NCBI RefSeq assembly: GCF_000382345.1
Contig: NZ_KB908105.1
Coordinates: 1-64,000, forward strand
Reading direction: 5' to 3'
Origin: Massilia niastensis DSM 21313
Lineage (GTDB): Bacteria; Pseudomonadota; Gammaproteobacteria; Burkholderiales; Burkholderiaceae_D
Length of the DNA: 64,000 nt
The notes under the pieces were generated by a model. That model saw only the letters and a program-made list of their open reading frames with translations. It had not been told where the DNA came from and did not search any database. The position numbers and the translations under genes were made by a program. Below are positions 9,177-18,900 of this stretch, one piece after another (the first letter of the stretch is position 1; every line of letters starts with the position of its first letter).

Positions 9177-10078
9177 AGATCCTCCTGTTGGGCAAGGATG
9201 GCCAGGTTGGCTGGGAACTGCAGCGCGCGCTCGCGCCGCTGGGTGAACTGCGCGCCCTGGGGCGCGCGCAGGCCGACTTCACGCATCCCGAGTCGCTGCG
9301 CGACTGCGTCCGCGCCTTCGTCCCCGATGTCATCGTCAATGCGGCCGCCTACACGGCGGTCGACAAGGCCGAAAGCGATGCCGAGACCGCGCGCAATGTG
9401 AACGCCGTGGCGCCGGCGGTCCTGGCGCAGGAAGCGGCCGCCTGCGGCGCCTGGCTGGTGCACTACTCGACCGACTACGTGTTCGACGGCGCCAAGGACG
9501 GCGCCTATGTCGAGACGGATGCGACCAATCCGCTGTCGGTGTACGGCCGCACCAAGTGCGAAGGCGAGGAAGGCATTCGCGCCAGCGGCGCGCGCCACCT
9601 GATCCTGCGCACCAGCTGGGTGTTCGCGGCGCGCGGGGGCAATTTTGCCAAGACCATGTTGCGGCTGGCGAAGGAGCGCGAGCAGCTCAACGTCATCGCC
9701 GACCAGCATGGCGCGCCGACCAGCGCGGAATTGCTGGCCGATGCCACGGCGCTGGCGCTGCATCGCATCGCCTCTCTTGGCGACACGGCGCAGACGCTGT
9801 CCGGCACCTACCACCTGGCCGCGGCTGGCGCCACCACCTGGCATGGCTATGCACAGCATGTACTGGCGCAGGCGCTGGAACACGGCGCGGCGCTGAAAGC
9901 CCTGCCGCAACAGGTGAATGCAATCGCTACCGAGGCGTATCCGACCCTGGCGGCGCGTCCGCGCAATTCGCGCCTGGACACCGATCGATTCTGCGCAGAG
10001 TTCGGCCTCCAGTTGCCGGATTGGCGCCATTACGTGAACCGTTTGATTGCCGAACTGGCGGCGCAAGGAAACCTATGA
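9173..10078 (+). CDS. rfbD: dTDP-4-dehydrorhamnose reductase
   Basis: 301 residues, the last step to dTDP-L-rhamnose. The NADPH motif G-K-D-G-Q-V-G is at the N-terminus, then N-A-A-A-Y-T-A-V-D-K-A-E, S-T-D-Y-V-F-D-G and the Y-G-R-T-K catalytic pair. R-P-x-N-S-x-L-D near the C-terminus is diagnostic for RmlD. It overlaps the genes on both sides by four bases. Confidence 0.96.
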   Translation: MKILLLGKDGQVGWELQRALAPLGELRALGRAQADFTHPESLRDCVRAFVPDVIVNAAAYTAVDKAESDAETARNVNAVAPAVLAQEAAACGAWLVHYSTDYVFDGAKDGAYVETDATNPLSVYGRTKCEGEEGIRASGARHLILRTSWVFAARGGNFAKTMLRLAKEREQLNVIADQHGAPTSAELLADATALALHRIASLGDTAQTLSGTYHLAAAGATTWHGYAQHVLAQALEHGAALKALPQQVNAIATEAYPTLAARPRNSRLDTDRFCAEFGLQLPDWRHYVNRLIAELAAQGNL

Positions 10079-10956
10079 AACGCAAGGGCATCATTCTCGC
10101 CGGCGGCAGCGGTACCCGCCTGTATCCGGCCACGCTGGCCATGTCGAAGCAGTTGCTGCCGGTGTTCGACAAGCCGATGATCTACTACCCGCTCAGCACC
10201 CTGATGCTGGCCGGGATCCGCGACATCCTGATCATCTCGACTCCGCAGGACGTTCCGCGCTTCCAGCAGCTGCTCGGCGACGGCGCCTACCTGGGCCTGA
10301 ACCTCTCGTATGCGGTACAGGAGGCGCCGGAGGGCTTGCCGCAGGCATTCACGATCGGCGCAAATTTCCTGGATGGCAGCCCGTCGGCGCTGATCCTGGG
10401 CGACAACCTGTTCCACGGCCACGACTTCAACCACCTGCTGGAACGTGCCAACGCGCGCCTCGATGGCGCCAGCGTGTTCGCCTACCACGTGCAGGATCCC
10501 GAGCGTTATGGCGTGGTCGATTTCGACGCGCAGGGCAAGGCGCTCAGCCTGGAAGAAAAGCCGGCCGCGCCGCGCTCGAACTATGCGGTGACCGGGCTGT
10601 ATTTCTACGACAGCAACGTGGTCGAACTCGCCCGCTCGCTCAAGCCATCGGCGCGCGGCGAACTCGAGATCACGGACCTGAACCGCATCTACATGGACCT
10701 CGGCAAGCTGGACGTCGAGATCATGGGCCGCGGCTATGCCTGGCTCGATACCGGTACCCACCAGTCGCTGCTCGAGGCCGGCCACTTCATCGCGACCCTG
10801 GAACACCGCCAGGGCCTGAAGGTCGCCTGCCTGGAAGAGATCGCATTCCGCAAGGGCTGGATCACCTCGGAACAGCTCGAGACGCTCGCCCTCCCGATGA
10901 AGAAGAACGGCTACGGCCAGTACCTGCTGCGCATCCTGAAAGAGACGGTTTTCTAA
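10075..10956 (+). CDS. rfbA: Glucose-1-phosphate thymidylyltransferase
   Basis: 293 residues, first step of the dTDP-rhamnose pathway. The nucleotidyltransferase signature G-G-S-G-T-R-L-Y-P-A-T and K-Q-L-L-P-V-F-D-K-P-M-I-Y-Y-P-L are at the N-terminus, then L-G-D-N-L-F-H-G and L-E-E-K-P. G-Y-A-W-L-D-T-G-T-H follows, typical of RmlA. It ends immediately before the rfbC start. Confidence 0.96.
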   Translation: MKRKGIILAGGSGTRLYPATLAMSKQLLPVFDKPMIYYPLSTLMLAGIRDILIISTPQDVPRFQQLLGDGAYLGLNLSYAVQEAPEGLPQAFTIGANFLDGSPSALILGDNLFHGHDFNHLLERANARLDGASVFAYHVQDPERYGVVDFDAQGKALSLEEKPAAPRSNYAVTGLYFYDSNVVELARSLKPSARGELEITDLNRIYMDLGKLDVEIMGRGYAWLDTGTHQSLLEAGHFIATLEHRQGLKVACLEEIAFRKGWITSEQLETLALPMKKNGYGQYLLRILKETVF

Positions 10957-11502
10957 ATGAACGCAATTCGCCTTGCCATTCCTGAAGTGATCCTGTTCGA
11001 GCCGCGCGTGTTCGGCGACGAACGCGGCTTCTTCTTCGAGAGCTTCAACCACCGCCGCTTCGAGGAAGCGGTGGGCCACCAGGTCAGCTTCGTCCAGGAC
11101 AACCACTCGCGTTCCGCGTTCAACGTGCTGCGCGGCCTGCACTACCAGATCAAGCAGGCGCAGGGCAAGCTGGTGCGCGTGGTCGAAGGCAGCGTCTTCG
11201 ACGTGGCCGTCGACCTTCGCAAGGGTTCGCCGACCTTCGGCCAATGGGTCGGCGAGATCCTGAGCGCCGAGAACAAGAAGCAGCTGTGGGTGCCGGAAGG
11301 CTTCGCTCACGGTTTCGTTGTGCTGTCCGAGTCGGCCGAGTTCCTGTACAAGACCACCGATTACTACTCGCCCGAACACGAGCGCTGCATCGCATGGAAT
11401 GACCCGACCCTGGCCATCGACTGGCCGATCGCATCCGCGCCGTCCGTGTCGGTGAAGGACGACCGCGGCCTGCGCTTCGAAGCGGCAGAGGTATTTGCCT
11501 GA
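10957..11502 (+). CDS. rfbC: dTDP-4-dehydrorhamnose 3,5-epimerase
   Basis: 181 residues, the usual RmlC size. Visible marks are the opening I-P-E-V-I-L-F-E-P-R-V-F, F-V-Q-D-N-H-S, the catalytic His in R-G-L-H-Y-Q, the catalytic acid in V-D-L-R-K-G-S-P-T-F, and P-E-G-F-A-H-G-F. The ATG follows the rfbA stop with no gap, and the stop shares a base with the next start. Confidence 0.96.
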   Translation: MNAIRLAIPEVILFEPRVFGDERGFFFESFNHRRFEEAVGHQVSFVQDNHSRSAFNVLRGLHYQIKQAQGKLVRVVEGSVFDVAVDLRKGSPTFGQWVGEILSAENKKQLWVPEGFAHGFVVLSESAEFLYKTTDYYSPEHERCIAWNDPTLAIDWPIASAPSVSVKDDRGLRFEAAEVFA

Positions 11503-13799
11503 TGTCGCTCGTGAAGTCAGCGAGGAAGCGCATGGCGCGAGTCGGGCGACGCCTGGCTCGCCATGCGCTTCCTCTCTTACGCAAGGCCTGGCCCGTGTAC
11601 GGCCTCGGCGACTGGCTTCCTGCGCACCAACTGCGTCCGGCCGGCGGCAGCCGTGCGTTCGACTCGTACGGCTCGGATCCGCATTTTCGGCTGGCGCATA
11701 CGGTGTCGGCCGGCTGGTACATGGTCGAGATGAAGCTGCGCCTGCCGTCGGCCTGGGCGGACGCCAAGATCTATCTGGACACCGGTGCCGGCGAGTCGGA
11801 AGCGCTGGCCCTGCCGATGCGGGTGCGCACCGAGCGCATGAGCAAGCGATTGATCCATCTGCCGGCCGCGGCGCGGCTGCGCTTCGATCCATTGTCGGCA
11901 CCAGGACGCATCGATGTACAGCACTTCCGCCTGGTGAAGGTGAGGGCAGGGTTTGCGCGCAAGCGCATGAACGAGAAGCTGGCGACGAACCACCCGCTGT
12001 ACGCGCACCGTGCCGCGGCAGCCGGGACGGCGCTGGCCGATGCCGAGCTGTGGGCGGACTACTGCAAGCTGTTCGAAGCCGGTTCCGAGCTGGTGCCGTA
12101 TGAGGACTGGATCGCGCACCGCGAACGTTCGCGGGTGCCCGGCCGTGCCGCGCAGCATGCTGCGATCTCTGGCTGGACCTGGACGCCGACCCTGTCGGTC
12201 GTGGTGCCGACCTATGACACCGACGCTGCGATGCTGCGCGCCTGCTTGGACAGCGTGCTGGCGCAGGGATATCCGCACTGGGAACTGTGCATTGCTGACG
12301 ACGCCTCGACCAAGCCGCACGTGCGCGAGATCCTGACGGAGTACATGCGGCGCGACACGCGCATCAAGGTCGATTTTCGGACCAGCAATGGGCACATCGT
12401 GGAGGCCAGCAACAGCGCCCTGGCGCTGGCGAGCGGCGAGTTCGTTGCCTTGCTCGACCATGACGATGTGCTGCCATCGCACGCGCTGTTCACCGTGGCG
12501 CAGGCCTTACAGGACCGGCCGACCGCGCAACTGCTGTACTCGGACGAGGACAAGCTGGACAAGGAGGGCAGACGCTGCAGTCCGTACTTCAAGCCGGACT
12601 TCGCGCCCGACCTGCTGTATTCGCAGAACTACTTTTCGCACCTCGGCGTGTACCGCCGCGAACTGGTCGAAGCGATCGGCGGCTTCCGCGCTGGCTATGA
12701 AGGCAGTCAGGACTATGACCTGGCGCTGCGATGCGTGGCGCGGATCAAGGATTGCCGCGATATCGTCCATATTCCGCAGGTGTTGTATCACTGGCGCATG
12801 GCCGAAGGCTCAACGGCCAGCGGACAGGAGCAGAAATCGTACACGACCGAAGCCGCGCGTCGCGCGCTGCAAGACCACTTTGACAGCGGAAATCAACCAG
12901 TGACAGTCAGCGTCATTGCGCCGGGCTTGTATCGCCAGCACTGGGCGATCCCGGAGCAGGCACCGCAGGTCAGCCTGATCATACCCACGCGCGATTGTCA
13001 TGACCTGCTCAAGACCTGCGTCGACTCGATCTTGCAGTATACCAGCTACGGCAACTACGAAATTCTGATCGTCGACAACGGTAGCACCTGTCCGAGCACC
13101 TTGGCCTACATGGCCGAACTCGACGCGGCCGGCAAAGCACGCGTGCTGCGCTATGACTTGCCGTTCAATTATGCTGCGATTAACAACTTCGCTGCTCAAC
13201 ACGCGCGTGGCAGCATCATCGGCCTCGTCAACAACGACATTGAGGTAATCGGTGCGGAGTGGCTGACCGAGATGGTGAGTCATGCCGTGCGTGCGGAGAT
13301 CGGCTGCGTCGGCGCCAAGTTGTACTACCCGAACGACACGATCCAGCATGGTGGCGTAATCTGCGGCATTGGCGGCGTGGCCGGACATTCGCACAAGTAC
13401 CAGCCCCGGGACGCGGACGGCTACTTCTCGCGCATGCGCATCGTCCATAACACGAGTGCGGTCACCGCGGCAGTCCTGCTGCTGCGCCGTGAGGTATTCG
13501 AGCAGGTCGGCGGCCTGGACGAGGTCGAGTTGCACGTCGCCTTTAATGATGTCGACTTGTGCCTAAAAGTAATGAAGGCTGGCTACCGCAACCTGTGGAC
13601 ACCGTTCGCGGAGCTGTACCACCACGAATCCGTCAGCCGCGGCACTGACGAGGCGCCCGAAAAGCGCGCACGTTTCCAGCGTGAGGTTGCCGTGATGCAG
13701 GCGCGCTGGCCTGACGTCCTGGCGCGCGACCCGTATTACAACCCGAACCTGACGCTCCAGCGCGAAGACTATTCGCTGGAAGTGGAGACCGAGACCTGA
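11502..13799 (+). CDS. Large glycosyltransferase with two GT2 domains
   Basis: 765 residues. After an N-terminal region of about 220 residues, two GT-A/GT2 catalytic domains follow: the first from about 229 (L-S-V-V-V-P-T-Y-D-T-D, then L-L-D-H-D-D-V-L and S-D-E-D-K-L) and the second from about 489 (V-S-L-I-I-P-T-R-D, N-N-D-I-E-V-I). Such double-GT2 proteins are common in rhamnan and capsule clusters and can add two linkages in alternation. Its place directly after rfbBDAC suggests rhamnose as one donor sugar. Parts of the second domain are slightly lower in GC than the neighbours. The exact linkage cannot be read from sequence. Confidence 0.85.
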   Translation: MSLVKSARKRMARVGRRLARHALPLLRKAWPVYGLGDWLPAHQLRPAGGSRAFDSYGSDPHFRLAHTVSAGWYMVEMKLRLPSAWADAKIYLDTGAGESEALALPMRVRTERMSKRLIHLPAAARLRFDPLSAPGRIDVQHFRLVKVRAGFARKRMNEKLATNHPLYAHRAAAAGTALADAELWADYCKLFEAGSELVPYEDWIAHRERSRVPGRAAQHAAISGWTWTPTLSVVVPTYDTDAAMLRACLDSVLAQGYPHWELCIADDASTKPHVREILTEYMRRDTRIKVDFRTSNGHIVEASNSALALASGEFVALLDHDDVLPSHALFTVAQALQDRPTAQLLYSDEDKLDKEGRRCSPYFKPDFAPDLLYSQNYFSHLGVYRRELVEAIGGFRAGYEGSQDYDLALRCVARIKDCRDIVHIPQVLYHWRMAEGSTASGQEQKSYTTEAARRALQDHFDSGNQPVTVSVIAPGLYRQHWAIPEQAPQVSLIIPTRDCHDLLKTCVDSILQYTSYGNYEILIVDNGSTCPSTLAYMAELDAAGKARVLRYDLPFNYAAINNFAAQHARGSIIGLVNNDIEVIGAEWLTEMVSHAVRAEIGCVGAKLYYPNDTIQHGGVICGIGGVAGHSHKYQPRDADGYFSRMRIVHNTSAVTAAVLLLRREVFEQVGGLDEVELHVAFNDVDLCLKVMKAGYRNLWTPFAELYHHESVSRGTDEAPEKRARFQREVAVMQARWPDVLARDPYYNPNLTLQREDYSLEVETET

Positions 13800-13800
13800 G

Positions 13801-15174
13801 ATGACGCAGTTCGCATCGATTCGCAAGTTTGCGACCACCGCGTTGCATGCCTGGGCCCTGGACTTTCCCCAGGCCGACGCGGCCGCGCGCGTCAGCGAGC
13901 GCGGTTTGTACCTGCAGGGCTGGGCGCTTGGCCATCAAGGCTCCGTTTGCATGGGGCTGGTCGTGCGTACCCGCTCCAAAGAGGGCGAGCGGCTCCAGGA
14001 CATCCCTTTCAACAACGGGCGTCCGGACGTGATCCAGCGGGTGCTGGGTGACGCGCCAGCCGGCCATGCGCAACTGCGCTGCGGTTTCATGGCATATCTG
14101 AAGGAAATTCCCCAATCCTTTACCCTGGGCGTCAGACAGGGCGACGAAACGGTCTGGCTGTGCGAGGTGCAGTTGACAGAAAGTGAGCCAGTCGTGAATA
14201 CCGAGAATAAGCAGGCGGAAACGCAGGTTATTCGTGGTACCGGCGGCTGGCTGTTCCTGGATAATGACACCAATCGCAGCGTCGACCAGTACACCGGGCG
14301 CCTGTTGCTGGAGGCCGAAGGGCTGGGACATTGGCAGACCTACCTCGATGCCTGCGTATCGCTTGCCGCCGGCGTGGCGGCGCGCCATGCGCTGTTGATT
14401 GCGGCTTCCAAGGAGCAGGTACTGTCGGAACACTACCCGCACGTGAAAGGCGCGCTGACGGTACACGAACAGGTGCTGGGCCTGAGCCGTCCGGAACACA
14501 AGGTGCTCGACACCGTCGCGTTGCTGCGTGCACGTGCCGACAGGACGGAATGTTTTATCAAGACCGATACGCACTGGACCGAGCGTGGGGCCATGCACGC
14601 TGCGCTCGGGTTGATCACGCTACTTGGCCTTGACGCGGATATTGCGCGTCGATGCTGGTCGGATGACGTCTACTACACAAGCCAGTTCGCAGGTGACCTC
14701 GGTATCAAGCTCGTACCGCCGGTGTCCGAACCTACTGAATTTCTTCAGGCGCCTCCGGCAGCCAGGGAAGCGGTGTTCGACAACCACTTGCCGAACATCG
14801 GCCGCGTGCTGGTGTTCGATTGCGCTGGCGCGCAATGGGGAAGCCTGCTGCTGTTTGGCGCTTCATCGTCCTACCCGATGTTGAAGTACCTGAGGCGCCT
14901 GTTCAGGCGGATTGTGTTCGTGCACAGCGCAGGCAATGTCGACGTCGACATCGTGCGCCATGAGCGGCCCGATTTCCTGATCATGCAGACCACGGCGCGC
15001 TTCATGATCGAAGCGCCGGACACAAGCTTCGATGTCACCGGCGCCATCAGGAAGAAATTGAAGAACGCGGACCAGGCCTTGCGCGAGAAAACCCTGGCGC
15101 GCGCCCGGGACGGTGTCGACGACGCCCGCAACCTGCTTTATTTGCACATGCTAAAAGATGAAGAAAACGTATAA
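13801..15174 (+). CDS. AlgX/AlgJ-like SGNH protein, candidate capsule O-acetyltransferase (copy 1)
   Basis: 457 residues. The N-terminal domain of about 110 residues (Y-L-Q-G-W-A-L, then N-G-R-P-D-V and C-G-F) recurs in the gene at 26230. From about 140 the protein resembles the SGNH-like domain of alginate acetylation proteins: G-G-W-L-F-L-D-N-D-T-N-R-S, the D-T-H-W box near residue 254, and a nucleophile region near 352 that reads G-A-S-S-S where G-D-S is usual. No signal peptide is visible, unlike periplasmic AlgX/AlgJ. O-acetyl transfer is the likely role, but the altered nucleophile box leaves activity open. Confidence 0.7.
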   Translation: MTQFASIRKFATTALHAWALDFPQADAAARVSERGLYLQGWALGHQGSVCMGLVVRTRSKEGERLQDIPFNNGRPDVIQRVLGDAPAGHAQLRCGFMAYLKEIPQSFTLGVRQGDETVWLCEVQLTESEPVVNTENKQAETQVIRGTGGWLFLDNDTNRSVDQYTGRLLLEAEGLGHWQTYLDACVSLAAGVAARHALLIAASKEQVLSEHYPHVKGALTVHEQVLGLSRPEHKVLDTVALLRARADRTECFIKTDTHWTERGAMHAALGLITLLGLDADIARRCWSDDVYYTSQFAGDLGIKLVPPVSEPTEFLQAPPAAREAVFDNHLPNIGRVLVFDCAGAQWGSLLLFGASSSYPMLKYLRRLFRRIVFVHSAGNVDVDIVRHERPDFLIMQTTARFMIEAPDTSFDVTGAIRKKLKNADQALREKTLARARDGVDDARNLLYLHMLKDEENV

Positions 15175-15937
15175 GCAAGCGGCGAGCCGAATCGCTGACA
15201 GAAGCTGTGCGATCGCATTCGCGGTCTCGCTCGCCGCCGGCCTGGCCGGGTGTGGCGGAGGGGGCAACGGAGCGACAAGCGCGACGCCGCCGGCACCACC
15301 GTCCGCAAGCATTCCTGCGGTGCCGGCCGGGTTCTGGGTCGTCATGGGATCGTCCACCGCCGCTGGGGCGGGCGCGTCCGCCGGCAAGACCTGGACCGGG
15401 CTGGTGCAAGGCGCATTCGCGGACCGTGCAAAGCTGGTCAATATCGCGGTTGGAGGGAGCACGACCTATCACGGCGTGAGCTCTTCAGCCGCTCCGGTCC
15501 GCGGCCGGCCGGCTGTCGATCCCGCCGCCAACGTGGACGCGGCCCTGGCGCACAAGCCGGTATTGTTGATCGTGTCGTATCCCACCAACGATACCGCGCT
15601 GGGCTACAGCACCGAGGAGACGGTGTCGAACCTGCTGTCGATCCGTTCGCAGGCCCTGGCCAAGGCGGTGCCAGTCGTGCTGCTCTCGACCCAGCCAAGG
15701 GCGCTGAACGCCGCCCAACTGGCCCAGCTCCAGTCCATTGACGAGCAACTCGCCGCACGGGTCGGCCCCTGTTTCGTCCAGGTGCGCGCGCTGCTCGCCG
15801 GACCCGACGGGAAGCTGGCGCCGGGCTACGACGCCGGTGACGGCGTCCACCCGAACGAGGCCGGCCATCAGGTGATCGCGACCCAGGTCAAAGCGCTGCT
15901 CGACGGCGGCAGTTGCGTGCGCCTCGGCGCGAACTGA
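15158..15937 (+). CDS. SGNH/GDSL-hydrolase lipoprotein
   Basis: 259 residues. The signal peptide ends in the lipobox L-A-G-C, followed by a Gly/Ala/Pro-rich linker, so the enzyme is probably lipid-anchored. The hydrolase fold is marked by block I G-S-S-T-A-A-G, a later P-T-N-D (block III Asn) and block V D-G-V-H-P-N-E-A-G-H carrying the catalytic Asp and His. The start lies 17 bases inside the preceding gene, indicating coupling. In this context it may trim acyl groups or process exported polysaccharide; substrate unknown. Confidence 0.78.
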   Translation: MKKTYKQAASRIADRSCAIAFAVSLAAGLAGCGGGGNGATSATPPAPPSASIPAVPAGFWVVMGSSTAAGAGASAGKTWTGLVQGAFADRAKLVNIAVGGSTTYHGVSSSAAPVRGRPAVDPAANVDAALAHKPVLLIVSYPTNDTALGYSTEETVSNLLSIRSQALAKAVPVVLLSTQPRALNAAQLAQLQSIDEQLAARVGPCFVQVRALLAGPDGKLAPGYDAGDGVHPNEAGHQVIATQVKALLDGGSCVRLGAN

Positions 15938-15980
15938 ACATGCCGGGCCTTCTCAATTCTCGGACTATTAACGGTAACCC

Positions 15981-18900
15981 ATGAATACAATCGACAAAAA
16001 CAATCCGGGGGCTATCCCATTGACGACAGCCGAGCTTGTCGAACAAGGTACTGCCAGCCCTTTGCTGTGGCGTCCCAAGTATCTCGCGCAATCGTCCTGG
16101 CTGGAGCACATTCCGTTCGCATTCTGGCTGATGGCCACGCTCAAGCCCAAGGTCGTCGTCGAACTGGGCTCCTACTATGGCGCGTCGTACTTCGCGTTCT
16201 GCCAGGCGGTGGAGCGCCTGTCCCTGGACACCCAGTGCTTCGCCGTCGATACCTGGAAAGGCGACGAGCATGCCGGCTTCTACGAAGAACAGGTTTATAC
16301 GAAGGTAAAGCAGTACAACGACACGCAGTATTCGGGATTCTCCAGGCTGGTGCGTACGACCTTCGACGATGCGCTGGAACATTTCCGCGACGGGAGCATC
16401 GACCTGCTGCATATCGACGGCTTCCACACCTACGAAGAAGTACGCCACGACTTCGAGAACTGGCTGCCCAAGCTCTCCGAGCGCGCGGTGGTGATCATGC
16501 ACGACTCCAATGTCCGCGAACGCGACTTCGGTGTCTACCGCCTGTTCGAACAGCTTCAAAAAACCTATCCGACCTTCGAATTCCTGCATGGCCATGGCTT
16601 GGGAATCGTCGGCGTCGGCAGTCGGCAGTGCGACAGGCTGGCGCGCCTCTACCGTGCGAACGATGACGCGGCAGACAAGCCGGAAATCCAGGAATTGTTT
16701 TCGCGCATGGGGCGCGCATGCGCGGATGCGTTCACGGCGGTCGATCAGCTGGAGCGGGCAGACAAGTTCTTCGCGGAAGTGAAGAAATTGCGTGAGCGGA
16801 CCGAGGAACTCAAAGGCCTCCTGGAAAAAAACAAGGGCGATCTCCAGTCCCGATCGAAGGCGCTGGCCCAGGCGGAAACCGGCCTGTCGGAGGCAAGCGA
16901 GCGGCATACGGCCGAGCGGGGACAGTTGCGTGAACGGGCATCGCTGTTCCAGAGCCTGTACAACGAGCAGAAGGAGGATCTCGGCCGCTTGCAGGCGGCA
17001 ATGCGGGACCTCGCCGCCGAACGTGACCGCAGCGCTACGGAAGCCGTGCGCCTCGTCGAACTGAACCAGGCTAGCCAGCAACAGGTGCAGACCTTTGCGC
17101 AACTGGTCAAGGAGCGCGACGCGCGCATCCAGGAACTGAAGCAGCAGAACGCCCAGATTGCCGTGCTGCGGCAGCGCGAAGTCCAATTGCGCGACCAGTT
17201 GACGTCGGCGGAGGCCGATGTCGCGCAGCACAAGCAGCAGCTCGACACGGCCCAGGCGCGGCAACGCGCTCTCGCCAAGCAGGTCGAGACCCTGCAGGCG
17301 GATCTGCGCGAGCGCGATGCGAAGCTCGGCGAGATGGCGCACATGCTCGACGAGCGTCGCCGGCAGGAAAGCGTGCTGGCGGAGCAGCGCGACGCCTTGC
17401 AGGCCGACCTGCGTGATCGCGATGCGAAGCTGGGCGACATGGAACGCATGCTCGACGAGCGTCGCCGGCAGGAAACCGTGCTGGCGGAGCAGCGCGACGC
17501 CTTGCAGGCCGACCTGCGTGATCGCGATGCGAAGCTGGGCGACATGGAACGCATGCTCGACGAGCGTCGCCGGCAGGAAACCGTGCTGGCGGAGCAGCGC
17601 GACGCCTTGCAGGCCGACCTGCGTGATCGCGATGCGAAGCTGGGCGACATGGAACGCATGCTCGACGAGCGTCGCCGGCAGGAAACCGTGCTGGAGGAGC
17701 AGCGCGACGCCTTTCAGGCGGACCTGCGCGATCGCGATGCGAAGCTGGGCGACATGGAACGCATGCTCGACGAGCGTCGCCGGCAGGAAACCGTGCTGGA
17801 GGAGCAGCGCGACGCCCTGCAGGCGGGCCTGCGCGAACGCGATGCGAAGCTGGGCGAGATGGAGCGCATGCTCGACGAGCGTCGCCGGCAGGAAACCGTG
17901 CTGGAGGAGCAGCGCGACGCCCTGCAGGCGGGCCTGCGCGAACGCGATGCGAAGCTGGGCGAGATGGAGCGCATGCTCGACGAGCGTCGCCGGCAGGAAA
18001 CCGTGCTGGAGGAGCAGCGCGACGCCCTGCAGGCGGGCCTGCGCGAACGCGATGCGAAGCTGGGCGAGATGGAGCGCATGCTCGACGAGCGTCGCCGGCA
18101 GGAAACCGTGCTGGAGGAGCAGCGCGACGCCCTGCAGGCGGGCCTGCGCGAACGCGATGCGAAGCTGGGCGAGATGGAGCGCATGCTCGACGAGCGTCGC
18201 CGGCAGGAAACCGTGCTGGAGGAGCAACGCGACGCCGTGCAGGCGGACCTGCGCGATCGCGATGCGAAACTGGGCGAGATGGAACGCATGCTCGACGAGC
18301 GTCGCCGGCAGGAGACCGTGCTGGCGGATCAGCGCGATGCTTTGCAGGCGGCCCTGCGCGACCGCGACTCGCAGCTGACCGGTCTGGATACCGCACTCGG
18401 CGAGAAAGCCGAACAGCTCGGCATGCTGGAGCGTCACCGGAGCGAACTCGAAGGCACGGTCGCGAGCCTGGGCGACACCGTGAGCGCCAGGGACAAACAG
18501 CTTGCGGAGCTGGCGCAGACGCTGGACGAGCGGCAGGAAACGGCCGACCGGCAGGTCGCTTTGCTGAACAAGAAGCTGGCCACAGCCGACGAGGAGCTGC
18601 GAACCTTGCGACGCGTCGCCGCGGGCGACAAGGAGCGGCGCGCCACGATCGCCTTGCAGGAAGGCGAGATCAAGAAGCTGGGCGGCGAGAAGCGCGAGCT
18701 CCAGGACGAGATCGAGCGCTCGAAGCGTGCGATCGACGAGCGCTTCTTCGAGCTGGCCGAGCTGACCAGGATGCTGGAGTCCGCGACGACCGCGATGGAC
18801 TCGCGGGAGCAGGAGATCGAAGGGCTCAAGCGACAGCTCATCGAGACCGAGCAGGAATCGCAGCGCAAGGGCGAGGCGGTGCGCCGCGAGCTCGAGCAGC

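Noticed and set aside
17304..18353. The tandem array as a CRISPR
   Set aside because: The units are contiguous without spacers and encode in-frame heptads.
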